Position numbers and translations under genes: made by a program. The notes beneath the pieces were generated by a model that was not told where the DNA came from, searched no databases, and saw nothing but the letters and a program-made list of their open reading frames with translations. Source: Klebsiella aerogenes KCTC 2190 (lineage in GTDB: Bacteria > Pseudomonadota > Gammaproteobacteria > Enterobacterales > Enterobacteriaceae). From it: a stretch of 64,000 nucleotides of DNA. The stretch covers positions 1,488,001-1,552,000 of the forward strand of contig NC_015663.1 of assembly GCF_000215745.1 (NCBI RefSeq). Direction: 5' to 3'. Positions 23,155 through 37,301 of this stretch are shown here, in pieces (position 1 is the stretch's first letter; each line of letters opens with the position of its first letter).

Positions 23155-23856
23155 TTATTTACCTGTGTGGTTTGGGGTGTTCAATAATGTCTGGCAGGCA
23201 AGCTGCGCGCGTGGACCGTCGCTTTCCTGAATGGCGTCAACAATAGCCTGGTGTAGATCGAGTTTAACGACTTCATTTTGCGTAATCGAGGTGAAATAGG
23301 TCTGATATACCGAATGGAATAACGACGCGAAAGAGGTGAGAAACGGGTTGCCGCTCATCGCATAAATATGTTCATGCCAGGCCATATCGACTTCAATCCA
23401 GCGTTCGCGGATAAAATGTCTTTTCAGCTCGATCATTTCTTCCATTAGCGTATTGAGCTGCGCTTTCTGCTCGGAGGTGCCGTTTATCGCCGCCAGAAAA
23501 CAGGCCTGAGGCTCCAGGCTGCTACGCATCACCAGAAAATGGCTAACCACCTCGGCAAAATTATCTTCCGTCAGCCACCAGGCAAGCAGCTCTTTATCCA
23601 GAAAGTTCCAGCTGCTGCGTGCCAGAACGCGAGTTCCGATACGCGGGCGCGGAAGCAGCATGCCTTTAGCTGCCAGCGTTTTTACCGCTTCTCGTACTGC
23701 CGTCCGGCTCACGCCAAACTGTTCGCCCAGTTCCATTTCACCAGGAAGAATGCTCTCTGGCGGATATTCGCCGGTGAGAATTTTTTGGGCGATCTTCTCC
23801 GCGATGACCCAGGAGATGTTTTTTTGTGCCGCCAGCTGCTGTGCGCTTATAGACAT
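23155..23856 (-). CDS. yieP: GntR/FadR-family transcriptional regulator YieP
   Basis: The N-terminal winged HTH (about residues 10-80) has [20 protein letters not shown]. The C-terminal all-helical FCD-type domain contains [17 protein letters not shown], with histidines that in relatives bind metal or ligand. The 233 residues compare with 230 in E. coli YieP. It is transcribed away from the rRNA operon and just ahead of hsrA, which it may control. The effector is unknown to me. Confidence 0.94.
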   Translation of the reverse strand: MSISAQQLAAQKNISWVIAEKIAQKILTGEYPPESILPGEMELGEQFGVSRTAVREAVKTLAAKGMLLPRPRIGTRVLARSSWNFLDKELLAWWLTEDNFAEVVSHFLVMRSSLEPQACFLAAINGTSEQKAQLNTLMEEMIELKRHFIRERWIEVDMAWHEHIYAMSGNPFLTSFASLFHSVYQTYFTSITQNEVVKLDLHQAIVDAIQESDGPRAQLACQTLLNTPNHTGK

Positions 23857-24006
23857 AAATGCCGTTCCTTTCTCTTTTCTACTTCATCAGTATGCCACCT
23901 GGCGGCTTGTTTCGGTGGTTAAAACAGCAAAAGGGCGATTTTTTACGGTTTTGACACCGCCTTTGGTGAAAAAAGAGACGGTTGAAAAGTTTTTTGAAAA
24001 CAGGGC

Positions 24007-24220
24007 TTGTCAACGTCTCAGAACTCCCTATAATGCGCCTCCACTGACACGGAACAACGGCAAGCAAGCCGCCGGGTCAGCAGGGTTTCAGCGGTAAATA
24101 ACAACGCTGAAAACCGACAGAGAAAAGTGAAAATAAACGCTTGACTCTGAATGAGGAAAACGTAATATACGTGACCTCGCAACGGTGAGCTGAAAGCCGC
24201 GTTGCAACTGCTCTTTAACA
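24007..24220 (+). promoter_or_regulatory. rRNA operon promoters P1 and P2 and boxA
   Basis: P1 has -35 TTGTCA (24007-24012), a 16-nt spacer, -10 TATAAT (24029-24034) and the GC-rich discriminator GCGCCTCC that makes rRNA promoters growth-rate and ppGpp sensitive. P2 has TTGACT (24141-24146), 16 nt, TAATAT (24163-24168). The antitermination signal TGCTCTTTAACA (boxA) is at 24209-24220. Upstream sequence (23940-24005) is rich in A/T tracts and fits UP-element and Fis-site territory, though individual Fis sites were not assigned. Confidence 0.92.
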
Positions 24221-24353
24221 ATTTATCAGACAATCTGTGTGGGCACTCAAAGTGACATGGATTCTTAACGTCCTCGGACGAATAAATGAATACCAAGTCT
24301 CTGAGTGAACATACGTAATTCATTACGAAGTTTAATTCACGAGCATCAAACTT

Positions 24354-25893
<1,540 letters not shown>

Positions 25894-25978
25894 CCTTAAA
25901 GAACCTGCCTTTGTAGTGCTCACACAGATTGTCTGATGAAAGTAGAGAAGCAAGGCGTCTTGCGATTGAGACTTCAGT

Positions 25979-26054
25979 GTCCCCTTCGTCTAGAGGCCCA
26001 GGACACCGCCCTTTCACGGCGGTAACAGGGGTTCGAATCCCCTAGGGGACGCCA
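25979..26054 (+). tRNA. tRNA-Glu (anticodon TTC)
   Basis: A 76-nt cloverleaf lies in the 16S-23S spacer, starting GTCCCCTTCGTCTAGAGG and ending GGGGACGCCA with encoded CCA. The anticodon loop CTTTCAC (26011-26017) carries TTC. The T loop GGTTCGAATCC is intact. A single tRNA-Glu spacer is the type found in E. coli rrnB, C, E and G, whereas rrnA, D and H carry tRNA-Ile and tRNA-Ala. Confidence 0.99.
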
Positions 26055-26126
26055 CTTGCTGGTTCGTGAGTGAAAGACGCGTGCCGATATATCTCAAAAC
26101 TCATCTTCGGGTGACGTTTGAGATAT

Positions 26127-26140
26127 TTGCTCTTTAAAAA
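26127..26140 (+). promoter_or_regulatory. boxA antitermination site before 23S
   Basis: TTGCTCTTTAAAAA in the spacer matches the second boxA that E. coli rRNA operons carry ahead of 23S, recognised on RNA by NusB-S10. Confidence 0.85.
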
Positions 26141-26244
26141 TCTGGATCAAGCTGAAAATTGAAACGACACACAGTTAATGTGTGTTCGAGTCTCTCAAAT
26201 TTTCGCAACACGTGGGTGTTTTACGAAACATCTTCGGGTTGTGA

Positions 26245-29147
<2,903 letters not shown>

Positions 29148-29238
29148 ACAACGCCGAAGGTGTTTTGGCGATTTGAGATGATTTTCAGCCTGATACAGAT
29201 TACTCGATGCGTCCTGAGGACGTGTTGAAAACAGAATT

Positions 29239-29358
29239 TGCCTGGCGGCGATAGCGCGGTGGTCCCACCTGACCCCATGCCGAACTCAGAAGTGAAACGC
29301 CGTAGCGCCGATGGTAGTGTGGGGTCTCCCCATGTGAGAGTAGGGAACTGCCAGGCAT
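29239..29358 (+). rRNA. 5S ribosomal RNA
   Basis: A 120-nt gene from TGCCTGGCGGCGATAGCG to CTGCCAGGCAT; the two ends pair as helix I. It contains CCATGCCGAACTCAGAAGTG. It is followed at once by the operon terminator, with no distal tRNA gene. Confidence 0.99.
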
Positions 29359-29360
29359 CA

Positions 29361-29405
29361 AATAAAACGAAAGGCTCAGTCGAAAGACTGGGCCTTTTGT
29401 TTTTG
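29361..29405 (+). terminator. rRNA operon T1-type terminator
   Basis: The classic rRNA T1 stem AAAGGCTCAGTC-GAAA-GACTGGGCCTTT is followed by TGTTTTTG. A second copy of the same stem lies 165 bp downstream (29534-29570) as part of the tandem duplication. Confidence 0.95.
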
Positions 29406-29675
29406 TATTTTGCGGCCAGACGCGCCGCCATCTCCCCCGGTGGCGCTGCGCTTACCGGGGCTACAGACCCCGTAGCCCGGAAAAGGTGCGCAGCACCGCC
29501 TCCGGGGAAAGCCGCTGTCATAGCAACGTAAACGAAAGGCTCAGTCGGAAGACCGGGCCTTTTGTTTTTGTGTTTTGCGGCCAGGTACTCCGCCATCTTC
29601 CCCGGTGGCGCTGCGCTTACCGGGGCTACAGACCCCGTAGCCCGGAAAAGGTGCGTAGCACCGCCTCCGGGGAAA
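29367..29675. repeat. Tandem duplication of terminator plus REP pair (two 144-bp copies, 165-bp period)
   Basis: Copy 1 (29367-29510) and copy 2 (29532-29675) are almost identical over 144 bp, separated by 21 bp of unrelated sequence. Each holds a T1 terminator stem, TTTTGCGGCCAG, and a head-to-head pair of REP-like stems: CCCCGGTGGCGCTGCGCTTA (29436-29455 in copy 1) and an inverse partner ending CACCGCCTCCGGGG. REP pairs (BIMEs) of this GC-rich type are common between genes in Klebsiella-like genomes. No coding sequence is supported here. Confidence 0.9.
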
Positions 29676-29692
29676 TCCCACCTATATCACCG

Positions 29693-30199
29693 CTATTGCC
29701 TCTCTAACCAACTCGCAATAAACGTCGCGATCTGTGGAATATTATTTAAATCCAACAGCGGAAGTGACGTCACGATGGGTACATCGCTGGCCACGGCGAT
29801 CGTATGTTCATCAATCACTAGCTCTTCTACAAGATGTCCGCTATTTTGCCGGAAAAGCAGGATCTTCGGCACAGGTTCATGCTTAAAACCCTCCACCAAA
29901 ACGAAATCCAATTTGTCAGGATCCATTCTGCTTACCAGCCATTGAAGATCTAATTCGGGTTCATCTGGGGTTTCTGTCATCAGCGCCCAACGCTGCTTAC
30001 TGGCGACAATAGTTTGTGAAGCGCCAGCTTTGCGCAACTCATAACTATCCTTGCCAGGTTTATCGACATCCATATTGTGATGAGTATGCTTTATTAGCCC
30101 CGGCCGCAATCCTTTAGCGCAGAGTTCAGGGATAAGGCGTTTTAATAACGTTGTTTTCCCGGTACCGCTCCATGCGGCGATCGCCAGTAAGGGGATCAT
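29693..30199 (-). CDS. mobB: Molybdopterin-guanine dinucleotide biosynthesis adaptor protein
   Basis: MobB is a GTP-binding accessory protein that assists MobA in making the molybdenum cofactor bis-MGD. The 168 residues are a little shorter than E. coli. The P-loop is [15 protein letters not shown] (residues 7-21), then [20 protein letters not shown] and [13 protein letters not shown] [16 protein letters not shown]. Its start overlaps the mobA stop by 4 nt. Relevant here because formate dehydrogenase-O (fdoGHI, same window) needs bis-MGD. Confidence 0.96.
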   Translation of the reverse strand: MIPLLAIAAWSGTGKTTLLKRLIPELCAKGLRPGLIKHTHHNMDVDKPGKDSYELRKAGASQTIVASKQRWALMTETPDEPELDLQWLVSRMDPDKLDFVLVEGFKHEPVPKILLFRQNSGHLVEELVIDEHTIAVASDVPIVTSLPLLDLNNIPQIATFIASWLERQ

Positions 30200-30777
30200 G
30201 ATGACTCCTGCATCTGCTGCAACTCATCCAACGTATTTACATTGATGAACGCTGATTTCACATCGCTGAAATTCACCGGGTGCCCACCTACTTGACGCAT
30301 AAAGACCATCACCCGGCGTTCTCCATGAGCCAGATAAGTCTCCAGTTCCGGAATGATTTGACGATGAACTAATGCAACGGCGGGATGATCGCGCTCGCCA
30401 TCGTGTACCCAAACCACCGGCGCTGAAGCTTTCTGTTGTAGAAAGCGCTCGACCAGAAAAGAGGGGATGAACGGCGTGTCGCAGGGGCAAAATACAAACC
30501 ATGGGCTATCTACCTGCTGCATAACGGCAAGCATTCCGGCCAGTGGGCCTGGAAAATCAGCTTGGGTATCGCGATAAACGGCATATCCGCTAGTATGCCA
30601 ATACTCAAGATTGCGATTAGCGCTAATCACTAATCTGCCTACCTGCGGCTCTAATGAATCCGCAACGTGACGCCAGAGAGGACGACCATTCAGCAACTGC
30701 AATCCCTTATCAACACCGCCCATGCGCGTAGCTCTTCCACCCGCCAGCACGACGCCGGTTATTGCCTCGCTTTGCAT
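30196..30777 (-). CDS. mobA: Molybdenum cofactor guanylyltransferase
   Basis: MobA transfers GMP from GTP to Mo-molybdopterin, forming MGD. The 193 residues match the family. The nucleotidyltransferase signature is [19 protein letters not shown] (residues 9-27), and the metal-binding aspartate lies in [10 protein letters not shown]. The gene pair mobA-mobB follows the rRNA operon on the opposite strand, as at E. coli rrnA. Confidence 0.97.
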   Translation of the reverse strand: MQSEAITGVVLAGGRATRMGGVDKGLQLLNGRPLWRHVADSLEPQVGRLVISANRNLEYWHTSGYAVYRDTQADFPGPLAGMLAVMQQVDSPWFVFCPCDTPFIPSFLVERFLQQKASAPVVWVHDGERDHPAVALVHRQIIPELETYLAHGERRVMVFMRQVGGHPVNFSDVKSAFINVNTLDELQQMQESS

Positions 30778-30848
30778 ATTAATATCGCCTCTTTCATTGT
30801 GGGATTGACCCTGTTAACTTGTCCCTATCAAGAGTAAGGAGCATGACT

Positions 30849-31118
30849 ATGAAATGTAAACGCCTGAATGAAGTAATTGAGCTTCTCCAGCCAGCCTGGC
30901 AAAAAGAACCTGAACTGAACCTGATGCAATTCTTGCAGAAACTGGCGGCTGAAGCAGGTTACAAAGGTGAACTAGCCGATCTTTCTGATGATATTCTGAT
31001 TTATCACCTGAAGATGCGTGATTCATCGAAAGAGGCTGTCATCCCGGGTATTCAGAAAGATTATGAAGAGGATTTTAAAACCGCACTGTTACGCGCGCGC
31101 GGTGTTATTAAAGAGTAA
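30849..31118 (+). CDS. yihD: Conserved small protein YihD (DUF1040)
   Basis: An 89-residue soluble protein of unknown function, conserved in enterobacteria. I choose the ATG at 30849 ([18 protein letters not shown]), because the AAGGAG at 30835-30840 is well spaced for it; the ATG at 30843 is too close and upstream codons to 30819 have no counterpart. The core [20 protein letters not shown] and the end [11 protein letters not shown] agree with E. coli. The sequence is mainly helical and charged. Confidence 0.93.
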   Translation: MKCKRLNEVIELLQPAWQKEPELNLMQFLQKLAAEAGYKGELADLSDDILIYHLKMRDSSKEAVIPGIQKDYEEDFKTALLRARGVIKE

Positions 31119-31193
31119 AAGGTTGTAAGTGCTGCCGCGAAACCGGCTACGAGATGATATCCTGAAGCATTCGTACGATTATCGGATGTCAGG

Positions 31194-32180
31194 ATGCACG
31201 ATAAGGCTTTTACTTTTCAGACGCTTCACCCGGATACCATCATTGATGGATTATTCGATCTGGGAATGCGGGTCGACTCCGGTCTGACCCCGCTTAATAG
31301 CTATGAGAACCGTGTTTACCAGTTTCAGGACGAAGATCGCCGCCGCTACGTGGTGAAGTTCTATCGTCCTGAACGCTGGTCTGCAGAACAGATCCTCGAA
31401 GAACATCAGTTTGCGCTTCAACTCGTAGAAGATGAAGTGCCCGTTGCCGCGCCGCTCTTATTTAACGACAGCACGCTACATCAACATCAAGGATTCTTCT
31501 TTGCCGTCTTCCCAAGCCTCGGTGGCCGCCAGTTCGAAGCGGATAATCTTGACCAAATAGAATGGGTCGGGCGCTATCTTGGCCGCCTGCACCAGACCGG
31601 TCGTAAGCAGCGTTTTAATGCGCGCCCGGAGATTGGCGTACAAGAATATCTGTTGGAACCACGTCAGGTATTCGAACAGGCGACGCTTATTCCATCTGGC
31701 CTGAAGGCTGATTTCCTGGGTGCGGCTGATAAACTCATCGATGCCGTCAGGGCGCAGTGGCACGGGCGTGCGGATACGCTTCGTCTACATGGCGACTGCC
31801 ACGCCGGTAATATCCTGTGGCGCGATGGTCCGCTGTTTGTTGATTTAGATGATGCCCGCAGTGGCCCGGCGGTACAGGATCTCTGGATGCTGCTGAATGG
31901 CGATAAAGCCGAACAGCGCATGCAGCTGGAGACCATCATTGAGGCTTATGAAGAATTCAGTCCGTTCAACACGGACGAAATCGCTCTCATCGAACCTTTA
32001 CGCGCCATGCGTTTAGTTTATTATCTGGCGTGGCTGCTCAGGCGTTGGGACGATCCTGCTTTCCCTATAAATTTCCCATGGTTAACCGGGGAAGATTATT
32101 GGCGCGGGCAGACTGAAACATTTCTTGAGCAGGTGAAGGTTCTGCAGGAACCCCCTCTTCAGTTAACGCCAATGTATTAA
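31194..32180 (+). CDS. srkA: Stress response kinase A (SrkA/YihE/RdoA)
   Basis: SrkA is a Ser/Thr kinase of the aminoglycoside-phosphotransferase fold, tied in E. coli to the Cpx envelope-stress response and protection from death signals. The 328 residues equal E. coli. The catalytic loop is LRLHGDCHAGNILW (about residues 196-209) and the metal-binding aspartate lies in LFVDLDDARSGP. It lies 26 nt upstream of dsbA in the same direction; in E. coli dsbA is read both from this operon and from its own promoter. Confidence 0.97.
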   Translation: MHDKAFTFQTLHPDTIIDGLFDLGMRVDSGLTPLNSYENRVYQFQDEDRRRYVVKFYRPERWSAEQILEEHQFALQLVEDEVPVAAPLLFNDSTLHQHQGFFFAVFPSLGGRQFEADNLDQIEWVGRYLGRLHQTGRKQRFNARPEIGVQEYLLEPRQVFEQATLIPSGLKADFLGAADKLIDAVRAQWHGRADTLRLHGDCHAGNILWRDGPLFVDLDDARSGPAVQDLWMLLNGDKAEQRMQLETIIEAYEEFSPFNTDEIALIEPLRAMRLVYYLAWLLRRWDDPAFPINFPWLTGEDYWRGQTETFLEQVKVLQEPPLQLTPMY

Positions 32181-32206
32181 TGTGATATATCAGGAGAGAA
32201 ATAATC

Positions 32207-32830
32207 ATGAAAAAAATTTGGCTGGCGCTGGCTGGTATGATTCTGGCTTTCAGTGCATCCGCTGCCCAGATCACCGACGGCAAGCAGTACACCACCCTTG
32301 ATAAGCCGGTTGCAGGTGAACCTCAGGTCCTTGAGTTCTTCTCATTCTACTGCCCGCACTGCTATCAGTTTGAAGAAGTGCTGCACGTTTCCGACAATGT
32401 ACGTCAGAAACTGCCTGAAGGCACCAAAATGACCAAGTATCACGTTGAATTCCTGGGCCCGTTGGGTAAAGACCTGACCCAGGCGTGGGCTGTGGCGATC
32501 GCGCTGGGCGTTGAAGATAAAGTAACCGCGCCGATGTTTGAAGCGGTACAGAAAACCCAAACCGTGCAGTCCACTGCCGACATCCGTAAAGTCTTCGTTG
32601 ATGCGGGCGTTAAAGGTGAAGATTACGACGCGGCATGGAACAGCTTTGTGGTGAAGTCTCTGGTCGCCCAGCAAGAGAAAGCCGCAGCCGATTTACAGCT
32701 GCAGGGCGTTCCGGCGATGTTTGTTAATGGTAAATACCAGCTGAACCCGCAGGGTATGGATACCAGCAATATGGACGCGTTTGTTTCCCAGTACGCAGAT
32801 ACTGTGAAACAACTGGTTGAAAAGAAATAA
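32207..32830 (+). CDS. dsbA: Periplasmic thiol:disulfide oxidase DsbA
   Basis: DsbA introduces disulfide bonds into exported proteins and is reoxidised by DsbB. The 207-residue precursor has a signal peptide [20 protein letters not shown]. The active site CPHC lies in [14 protein letters not shown], and the cis-proline loop is GVPAMFVNG. It is one residue shorter than E. coli near FLGPLGKDL. An AGGAGAG ribosome site precedes the start, and a terminator follows the stop. Confidence 0.99.
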   Translation: MKKIWLALAGMILAFSASAAQITDGKQYTTLDKPVAGEPQVLEFFSFYCPHCYQFEEVLHVSDNVRQKLPEGTKMTKYHVEFLGPLGKDLTQAWAVAIALGVEDKVTAPMFEAVQKTQTVQSTADIRKVFVDAGVKGEDYDAAWNSFVVKSLVAQQEKAAADLQLQGVPAMFVNGKYQLNPQGMDTSNMDAFVSQYADTVKQLVEKK

Positions 32831-32832
32831 AA

Positions 32833-32862
32833 AAAAAGCCGGTCACTGACCGGCTTTTTTTA
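32833..32862 (+). terminator. Terminator after dsbA
   Basis: The stem AAAGCCGGTCA-C-TGACCGGCTTT is followed by T residues and preceded by A residues, so it may act in both directions for the convergent dsbA and yihG. Confidence 0.92.
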
Positions 32863-32874
32863 TCGACTCTATAG

Positions 32875-33777
32875 TCACGACTTTTCGTTACCCTGCATAA
32901 TGTCAGTGAGCTGACGATCTTTTTCTTCCCAAAGCCCATTCAGCCAGCGCTGGAAACCGCGCTTAAAGTTTTTATCATTGACGTAATCACCGTGTAGTTC
33001 CTCGCCAATCGGCACCAGATTAATACGTACCACGATACGTGTCAGGCGGCCGCTTAACATATCGTAAAACGGCCTGGCATTATTATCCGGATAGCACAGC
33101 GTAACGTTCAGTAGCTTATCGAACTGTGCGCCGAGGACGTTTAACGCCATCGCAATGCCCGCAGCTTTAGGCGGCAACAGGTTGTGGTAAGGCGAGCGCG
33201 TCTCGCGCTTCTTTTCAGCGGTAAACCTTGAACCTTCAACGAAGTTGACAATGGTTGTCGGATGAGAGCGGAATTTTTCACATGAGCGGCGAGTCGTTTC
33301 GACGTCTTTACCGCGACGTTCCGGGTGGCGCAGTAAGTAGCCGCGCGAATAGCGGCGCATAAAAGGCATATCAAGCGCCCAGCAGGCCAGGCCGATAAAC
33401 GGTACCCAGGCCAACTGCTGCTTGAGGAAGTATTTATTCATCGGGATATGCTTGCGAAACAGAACGCAGAGCACCACGATGTCCGCCCAGCTATGATGGT
33501 TGCTGATAAGCAGATACCAGTTCTTTTTATTCAGCCCTTCCAGCCCCTGAATATCCCATTTCAACCATGGGTTGAGATGCAGCAGCAGCGCCAGTCCTTC
33601 GCACCAGCAATACATCATAAAATTGCAAAAAACGGAAATAGAACGCCATACCGCCGGGATAGGTACCAGCAGTTTAATCAGTCCGGCGATGATAATCGGT
33701 ACGGAACAGATAATGGTGACTAAGATGGTAAGGGCGATACTCAGCGGGAGCGTTATCGCAGCGAGTAATCTCGACAT
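32875..33777 (-). CDS. yihG: Probable membrane acyltransferase YihG (PlsC-like)
   Basis: A 300-residue inner-membrane lysophospholipid acyltransferase-like protein; in E. coli YihG has been linked to acylation of lysophosphatidic acid. N-terminal hydrophobic segments (about residues 8-45) are followed by the catalytic box NHHSWADIV (HX4D) and the acceptor-binding [12 protein letters not shown]. It is convergent with dsbA and divergent from polA. Confidence 0.93.
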   Translation of the reverse strand: MSRLLAAITLPLSIALTILVTIICSVPIIIAGLIKLLVPIPAVWRSISVFCNFMMYCWCEGLALLLHLNPWLKWDIQGLEGLNKKNWYLLISNHHSWADIVVLCVLFRKHIPMNKYFLKQQLAWVPFIGLACWALDMPFMRRYSRGYLLRHPERRGKDVETTRRSCEKFRSHPTTIVNFVEGSRFTAEKKRETRSPYHNLLPPKAAGIAMALNVLGAQFDKLLNVTLCYPDNNARPFYDMLSGRLTRIVVRINLVPIGEELHGDYVNDKNFKRGFQRWLNGLWEEKDRQLTDIMQGNEKS

Positions 33778-34173
33778 AGTTAGTTTATTCAGAAAGTTAG
33801 GCCGGCAAAGAACCTTCTTAAGCCGCGCAAGAGGCTGATTTTACCAGAAAACGCGGTAAATAACGGGTCTTACCAGAACAGAAAAAAACGCGAATCTTAT
33901 ATCCACATGGAACATTGAGTCATCATGAATCGCATATAGCCTTGGGGGAAGATTTAATTCTTTGATATATAATGAGTTATAAGATGACATGTTACATGGC
34001 TTAGGCTTTTTGGGCTGAGGCGATAAAACTATACACAAAGTTATCCACAGATAATATTGTGCAGCGATTCCCCTCTGCGATGAATCTTTTCGGCTAAATG
34101 CGGGAAAAATTCAGGATTTCATGCCCGTCTGTGGCATCCTTTACCCATAATCTGATAAACAGGCACGGAAATT
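33778..34173. promoter_or_regulatory. yihG-polA divergent region with paired DnaA-box sequences
   Basis: This 396-bp gap has no credible gene. A perfect DnaA box TTATCCACA lies at 34041-34049, and a one-mismatch box CTATACACA at 34029-34037, 12 bp apart and in the same orientation, about 125-145 bp before the polA ATG. DnaA has been reported to affect polA expression in E. coli. The rest of the gap is AT-rich; the polA ribosome site is weak. Confidence 0.6.
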
Positions 34174-36954
34174 ATGGTTCAGATCCCAGAAAACCCTCTC
34201 ATCCTCGTCGACGGCTCCTCTTACCTATATCGGGCTTACCACGCCTTCCCACCGCTAACCAATAGCGCCGGGGAGCCTACCGGCGCTATGTACGGTGTGC
34301 TGAATATGTTGCGTAGCCTGATCCTGCAGTATCAGCCGACGCATGCCGTCGTGGTATTTGATGCCAAAGGGAAAACCTTCCGTGACGAATTGTTTGAGCA
34401 TTACAAATCACATCGTCCGCCGATGCCGGACGATCTACGTGCGCAGATTGAACCGCTGCACAAGATGGTGAAGGCGATGGGGCTGCCGCTGATGGCGGTG
34501 CCTGGCGTTGAAGCGGATGACGTTATCGGCACGCTGGCCCGCGAGGCGGAAAAAGTGGGCCGCCCGGTACTGATCAGCACCGGTGATAAAGATATGGCGC
34601 AACTGGTGACGCCGGGCATTACCTTAATCAACACCATGACCAACACTATCCTCGGCCCGGAAGAGGTCGTGAATAAGTACGGCGTACCGCCGGAACTGAT
34701 TATTGATTTCCTCGCGCTGATGGGCGACTCCTCGGATAACATACCTGGCGTCCCGGGCGTTGGGGAAAAAACGGCGCAGGCGCTACTGCAGGGTTTGGGT
34801 GGTCTGGATACGCTCTATGCAGAACCGGAAAAAATCGCCGGGCTGACCTTCCGCGGCGCGAAAACGATGGCGGCGAAGCTGGAGCAGAACAAAGAGGTGG
34901 CCTACCTCTCTTATCAACTCGCGACGATAAAAACCGATGTTGAACTGGATCTGGGTTGCGAAGAGCTGTTAGTTGCGCAGCCGGCGGCAGATGAGCTGCT
35001 GGCATTGTTTAAGCAATATGAATTCAAACGTTGGATCACCGATGTCGAATCCGGCAAATGGCTACAGGGGAAAGGCGCTAAACCAGCGGCGAAACCAGCT
35101 GAAGCCGCGGTAATTATGGAAGAAGAGGTCGCCGCGACGCTCTCTTCTGAGTATTATGTGACAATCCTGGATGAAGCGACGCTGGTCGAATGGATTGCCA
35201 GATTGAAGAAAGCGCCGCTATTCGCTTTTGATACCGAAACGGATAGCCTCGATAACATTTCCGCCAATATGGTGGGTCTGTCATTCGCGATTGAGCCTGG
35301 CGTCGCGGCTTATGTGCCGGTGGCCCATGATTATCTCGACGCGCCGGACCAGATCCCACGTGAACGCGTGCTGGAGCTGCTCAAGCCGCTGCTGGAAGAT
35401 GACAAGGTGCTAAAAGTAGGGCAAAACCTGAAGTACGATCGCGGCATCCTGGCCAACTATGACATTGAACTGCGTGGTATTGCCTTCGACACCATGCTGG
35501 AATCCTACACCCTCGATAGCGTCGCGGGTCGACATGATATGGATAGCCTGTCCGATCGCTGGTTGAAACACAAAACCATCACCTTTGAAGAGATTGCCGG
35601 TAAGGGGAAAAATCAGCTCACCTTTAATCAGATCGCGCTGGAAGAGGCCGGGCGTTACGCCGCGGAGGATGCTGACGTGACGCTGCAACTGCATCTGAAG
35701 ATGTGGCCGCAACTGCAGCAGCATGAAGGTCCGCTGAATATCTTTAAAAATATCGAGATGCCGCTGGTGCCGGTGCTGTCGCGGGTTGAGCGCAACGGCG
35801 TGAAAATCGATCCGGCGGTGCTTCACGCGCATTCGCAGGAGATCGCTAAGCGTCTGGTTGAACTGGAACAACGCGCCCATGAAATTGCCGGTGAGGAGTT
35901 CAACCTCTCTTCTACCAAACAGTTGCAAACTATCCTGTTTGAAAAGCAGGGCATCAAGCCGCTGAAGAAAACGCCTGGCGGTGCGCCGTCGACTTCTGAA
36001 GAGGTGCTGGAGGAACTGGCGCTGGATTACCCGCTGCCGAAGGTGATCCTCGAGTATCGTGGGCTGGCGAAGCTTAAATCGACCTATACCGATAAGCTGC
36101 CGCTGATGATTAACCCGAAAACCGGTCGTGTTCATACTTCGTATCATCAGGCGGTGACGGCGACCGGGCGTCTCTCTTCGACCGATCCTAACCTGCAGAA
36201 TATTCCGGTACGTAATGACGAAGGTCGTCGTATTCGTCAGGCGTTTATTGCGCCTCAGGACTATCTGATTGTGTCTGCCGACTATTCGCAGATTGAGCTG
36301 CGCATCATGGCGCACCTGTCGCGCGATGAGGGGCTGCTGAAGGCGTTTGCGGAAGGTAAGGATATTCACCGCGCCACCGCGGCAGAGGTATTTGGCTTAC
36401 CGTTAGAAAGCGTCAGTAATGAACAGCGCCGTAGCGCGAAGGCGATTAACTTCGGCCTGATTTACGGTATGAGCGCATTTGGTCTGGCGCGTCAGCTGAA
36501 TATCCCGCGTAAAGAAGCGCAGAAGTACATGGATCTCTATTTCGAGCGCTATCCGGGCGTACTGGACTATATGGAACGTACCCGCGCGCAGGCGAAAGAG
36601 CAGGGTTATGTCGAAACGCTGGAAGGGCGTCGTCTGTATCTGCCGGATATCAAATCCAGCAATGGCGCGCGCCGCGCGGGCGCGGAACGTGCAGCGATTA
36701 ACGCTCCGATGCAGGGAACGGCGGCGGATATTATTAAGCGGGCGATGATTGCCGTTGATGACTGGCTGCTGAGCGAAAAACCGCGCGTGCGGATGATCAT
36801 GCAGGTGCACGATGAACTGGTGTTTGAAGTGCACAAAGACGATCTGGACAGCGTATCGAAGAAGGTGCATGAGCTGATGGAAAACAGCACCACGCTTGCA
36901 GTGCCGTTATTGGTGGAAGTCGGTAGCGGTGAAAACTGGGATCAAGCGCACTAA
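34174..36954 (+). CDS. polA: DNA polymerase I
   Basis: PolA fills gaps, removes RNA primers and supports repair. The 926 residues compare with 928 in E. coli. There is a 5' nuclease domain (1-about 320, starting [20 protein letters not shown]). The proofreading 3'-5' exonuclease has [11 protein letters not shown] (about residue 352). The polymerase domain carries motif [21 protein letters not shown], the O helix [15 protein letters not shown], and motif [14 protein letters not shown]. All key acidic residues are visible. Spot 42 follows downstream. Confidence 0.99.
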   Translation: MVQIPENPLILVDGSSYLYRAYHAFPPLTNSAGEPTGAMYGVLNMLRSLILQYQPTHAVVVFDAKGKTFRDELFEHYKSHRPPMPDDLRAQIEPLHKMVKAMGLPLMAVPGVEADDVIGTLAREAEKVGRPVLISTGDKDMAQLVTPGITLINTMTNTILGPEEVVNKYGVPPELIIDFLALMGDSSDNIPGVPGVGEKTAQALLQGLGGLDTLYAEPEKIAGLTFRGAKTMAAKLEQNKEVAYLSYQLATIKTDVELDLGCEELLVAQPAADELLALFKQYEFKRWITDVESGKWLQGKGAKPAAKPAEAAVIMEEEVAATLSSEYYVTILDEATLVEWIARLKKAPLFAFDTETDSLDNISANMVGLSFAIEPGVAAYVPVAHDYLDAPDQIPRERVLELLKPLLEDDKVLKVGQNLKYDRGILANYDIELRGIAFDTMLESYTLDSVAGRHDMDSLSDRWLKHKTITFEEIAGKGKNQLTFNQIALEEAGRYAAEDADVTLQLHLKMWPQLQQHEGPLNIFKNIEMPLVPVLSRVERNGVKIDPAVLHAHSQEIAKRLVELEQRAHEIAGEEFNLSSTKQLQTILFEKQGIKPLKKTPGGAPSTSEEVLEELALDYPLPKVILEYRGLAKLKSTYTDKLPLMINPKTGRVHTSYHQAVTATGRLSSTDPNLQNIPVRNDEGRRIRQAFIAPQDYLIVSADYSQIELRIMAHLSRDEGLLKAFAEGKDIHRATAAEVFGLPLESVSNEQRRSAKAINFGLIYGMSAFGLARQLNIPRKEAQKYMDLYFERYPGVLDYMERTRAQAKEQGYVETLEGRRLYLPDIKSSNGARRAGAERAAINAPMQGTAADIIKRAMIAVDDWLLSEKPRVRMIMQVHDELVFEVHKDDLDSVSKKVHELMENSTTLAVPLLVEVGSGENWDQAH

Positions 36955-37101
36955 GTGGGCAATCTGTAAGGCTCTTTTTTGTAAGTTAGCAACATAACTT
37001 ATAGATTTTTGTGATGGTCATTTGAATTTGTTATGTAAATAGTGAAAAAAAACTACAAAAAGTGCTTTATCCATAACCGAAAGAAGAGTAAAGTTATTCG
37101 C
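36955..37101 (+). promoter_or_regulatory. Spot 42 upstream region
   Basis: This AT-rich gap between the polA stop and spf holds the spf promoter. In E. coli spf is repressed by CRP-cAMP. A GTGATGGTCATTTGAATT segment (37011-37028) and AAAGTTATTC close to the RNA start are the likely control elements, but the exact CRP site is not certain by eye. Confidence 0.5.
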
Positions 37102-37210
37102 GTAGGGTACAGAGGTAAGATGTTCTATCTTTCAGACCTTTTACTTCACGTAATCGGATTTGGCTGAATATTTTAGCCGCCCCGGTCATTTATGACCGGG
37201 GCGTTTTTTA
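37102..37210 (+). ncRNA. spf: Spot 42 small RNA
   Basis: Spot 42 is an Hfq-dependent sRNA that represses many secondary carbon-use genes when glucose is present. The RNA starts GTAGGGTACAGAGGTAAG and ends with the terminator stem GCCCCGGTCA-TTTA-TGACCGGGGC followed by TTTTTTA. The body is almost identical to E. coli over about 109 nt; the main differences are in the terminator loop, which supports correct alignment. It sits between polA and engB, the usual locus. Confidence 0.97.
37120..37167 (+). CDS. spfP: SpfP, 15-residue protein encoded in Spot 42
   Basis: Inside Spot 42 an ATG preceded by AGAGGTAAG opens a 15-codon frame reading MFYLSDLLLHVIGFG, closed by TGA at 37165-37167. The same peptide is reported from E. 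coli Spot 42, where it binds CRP and interferes with CRP-dependent activation. The sequence appears identical here. The frame is too short for standard gene calling. Confidence 0.75.
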   Translation: MFYLSDLLLHVIGFG

Positions 37211-37301
37211 TTGCGCGAAAGAAAAGTTTTACGCGCTGACAACAGCGTAAAATGAACGTCCGGATAGGGCGCTGGGCGCCATTATCCGGAAAAAGCGGGG
37301 G

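Noticed and set aside
33841..34038. 65-codon reverse open frame between yihG and polA
   Set aside because: No ribosome site, odd composition, and it approaches the DnaA-box region; likely chance.
35410..36369. Reverse open frame opposite polA (319 codons)
   Set aside because: Antisense shadow; it lies wholly inside polA and shows no family features.
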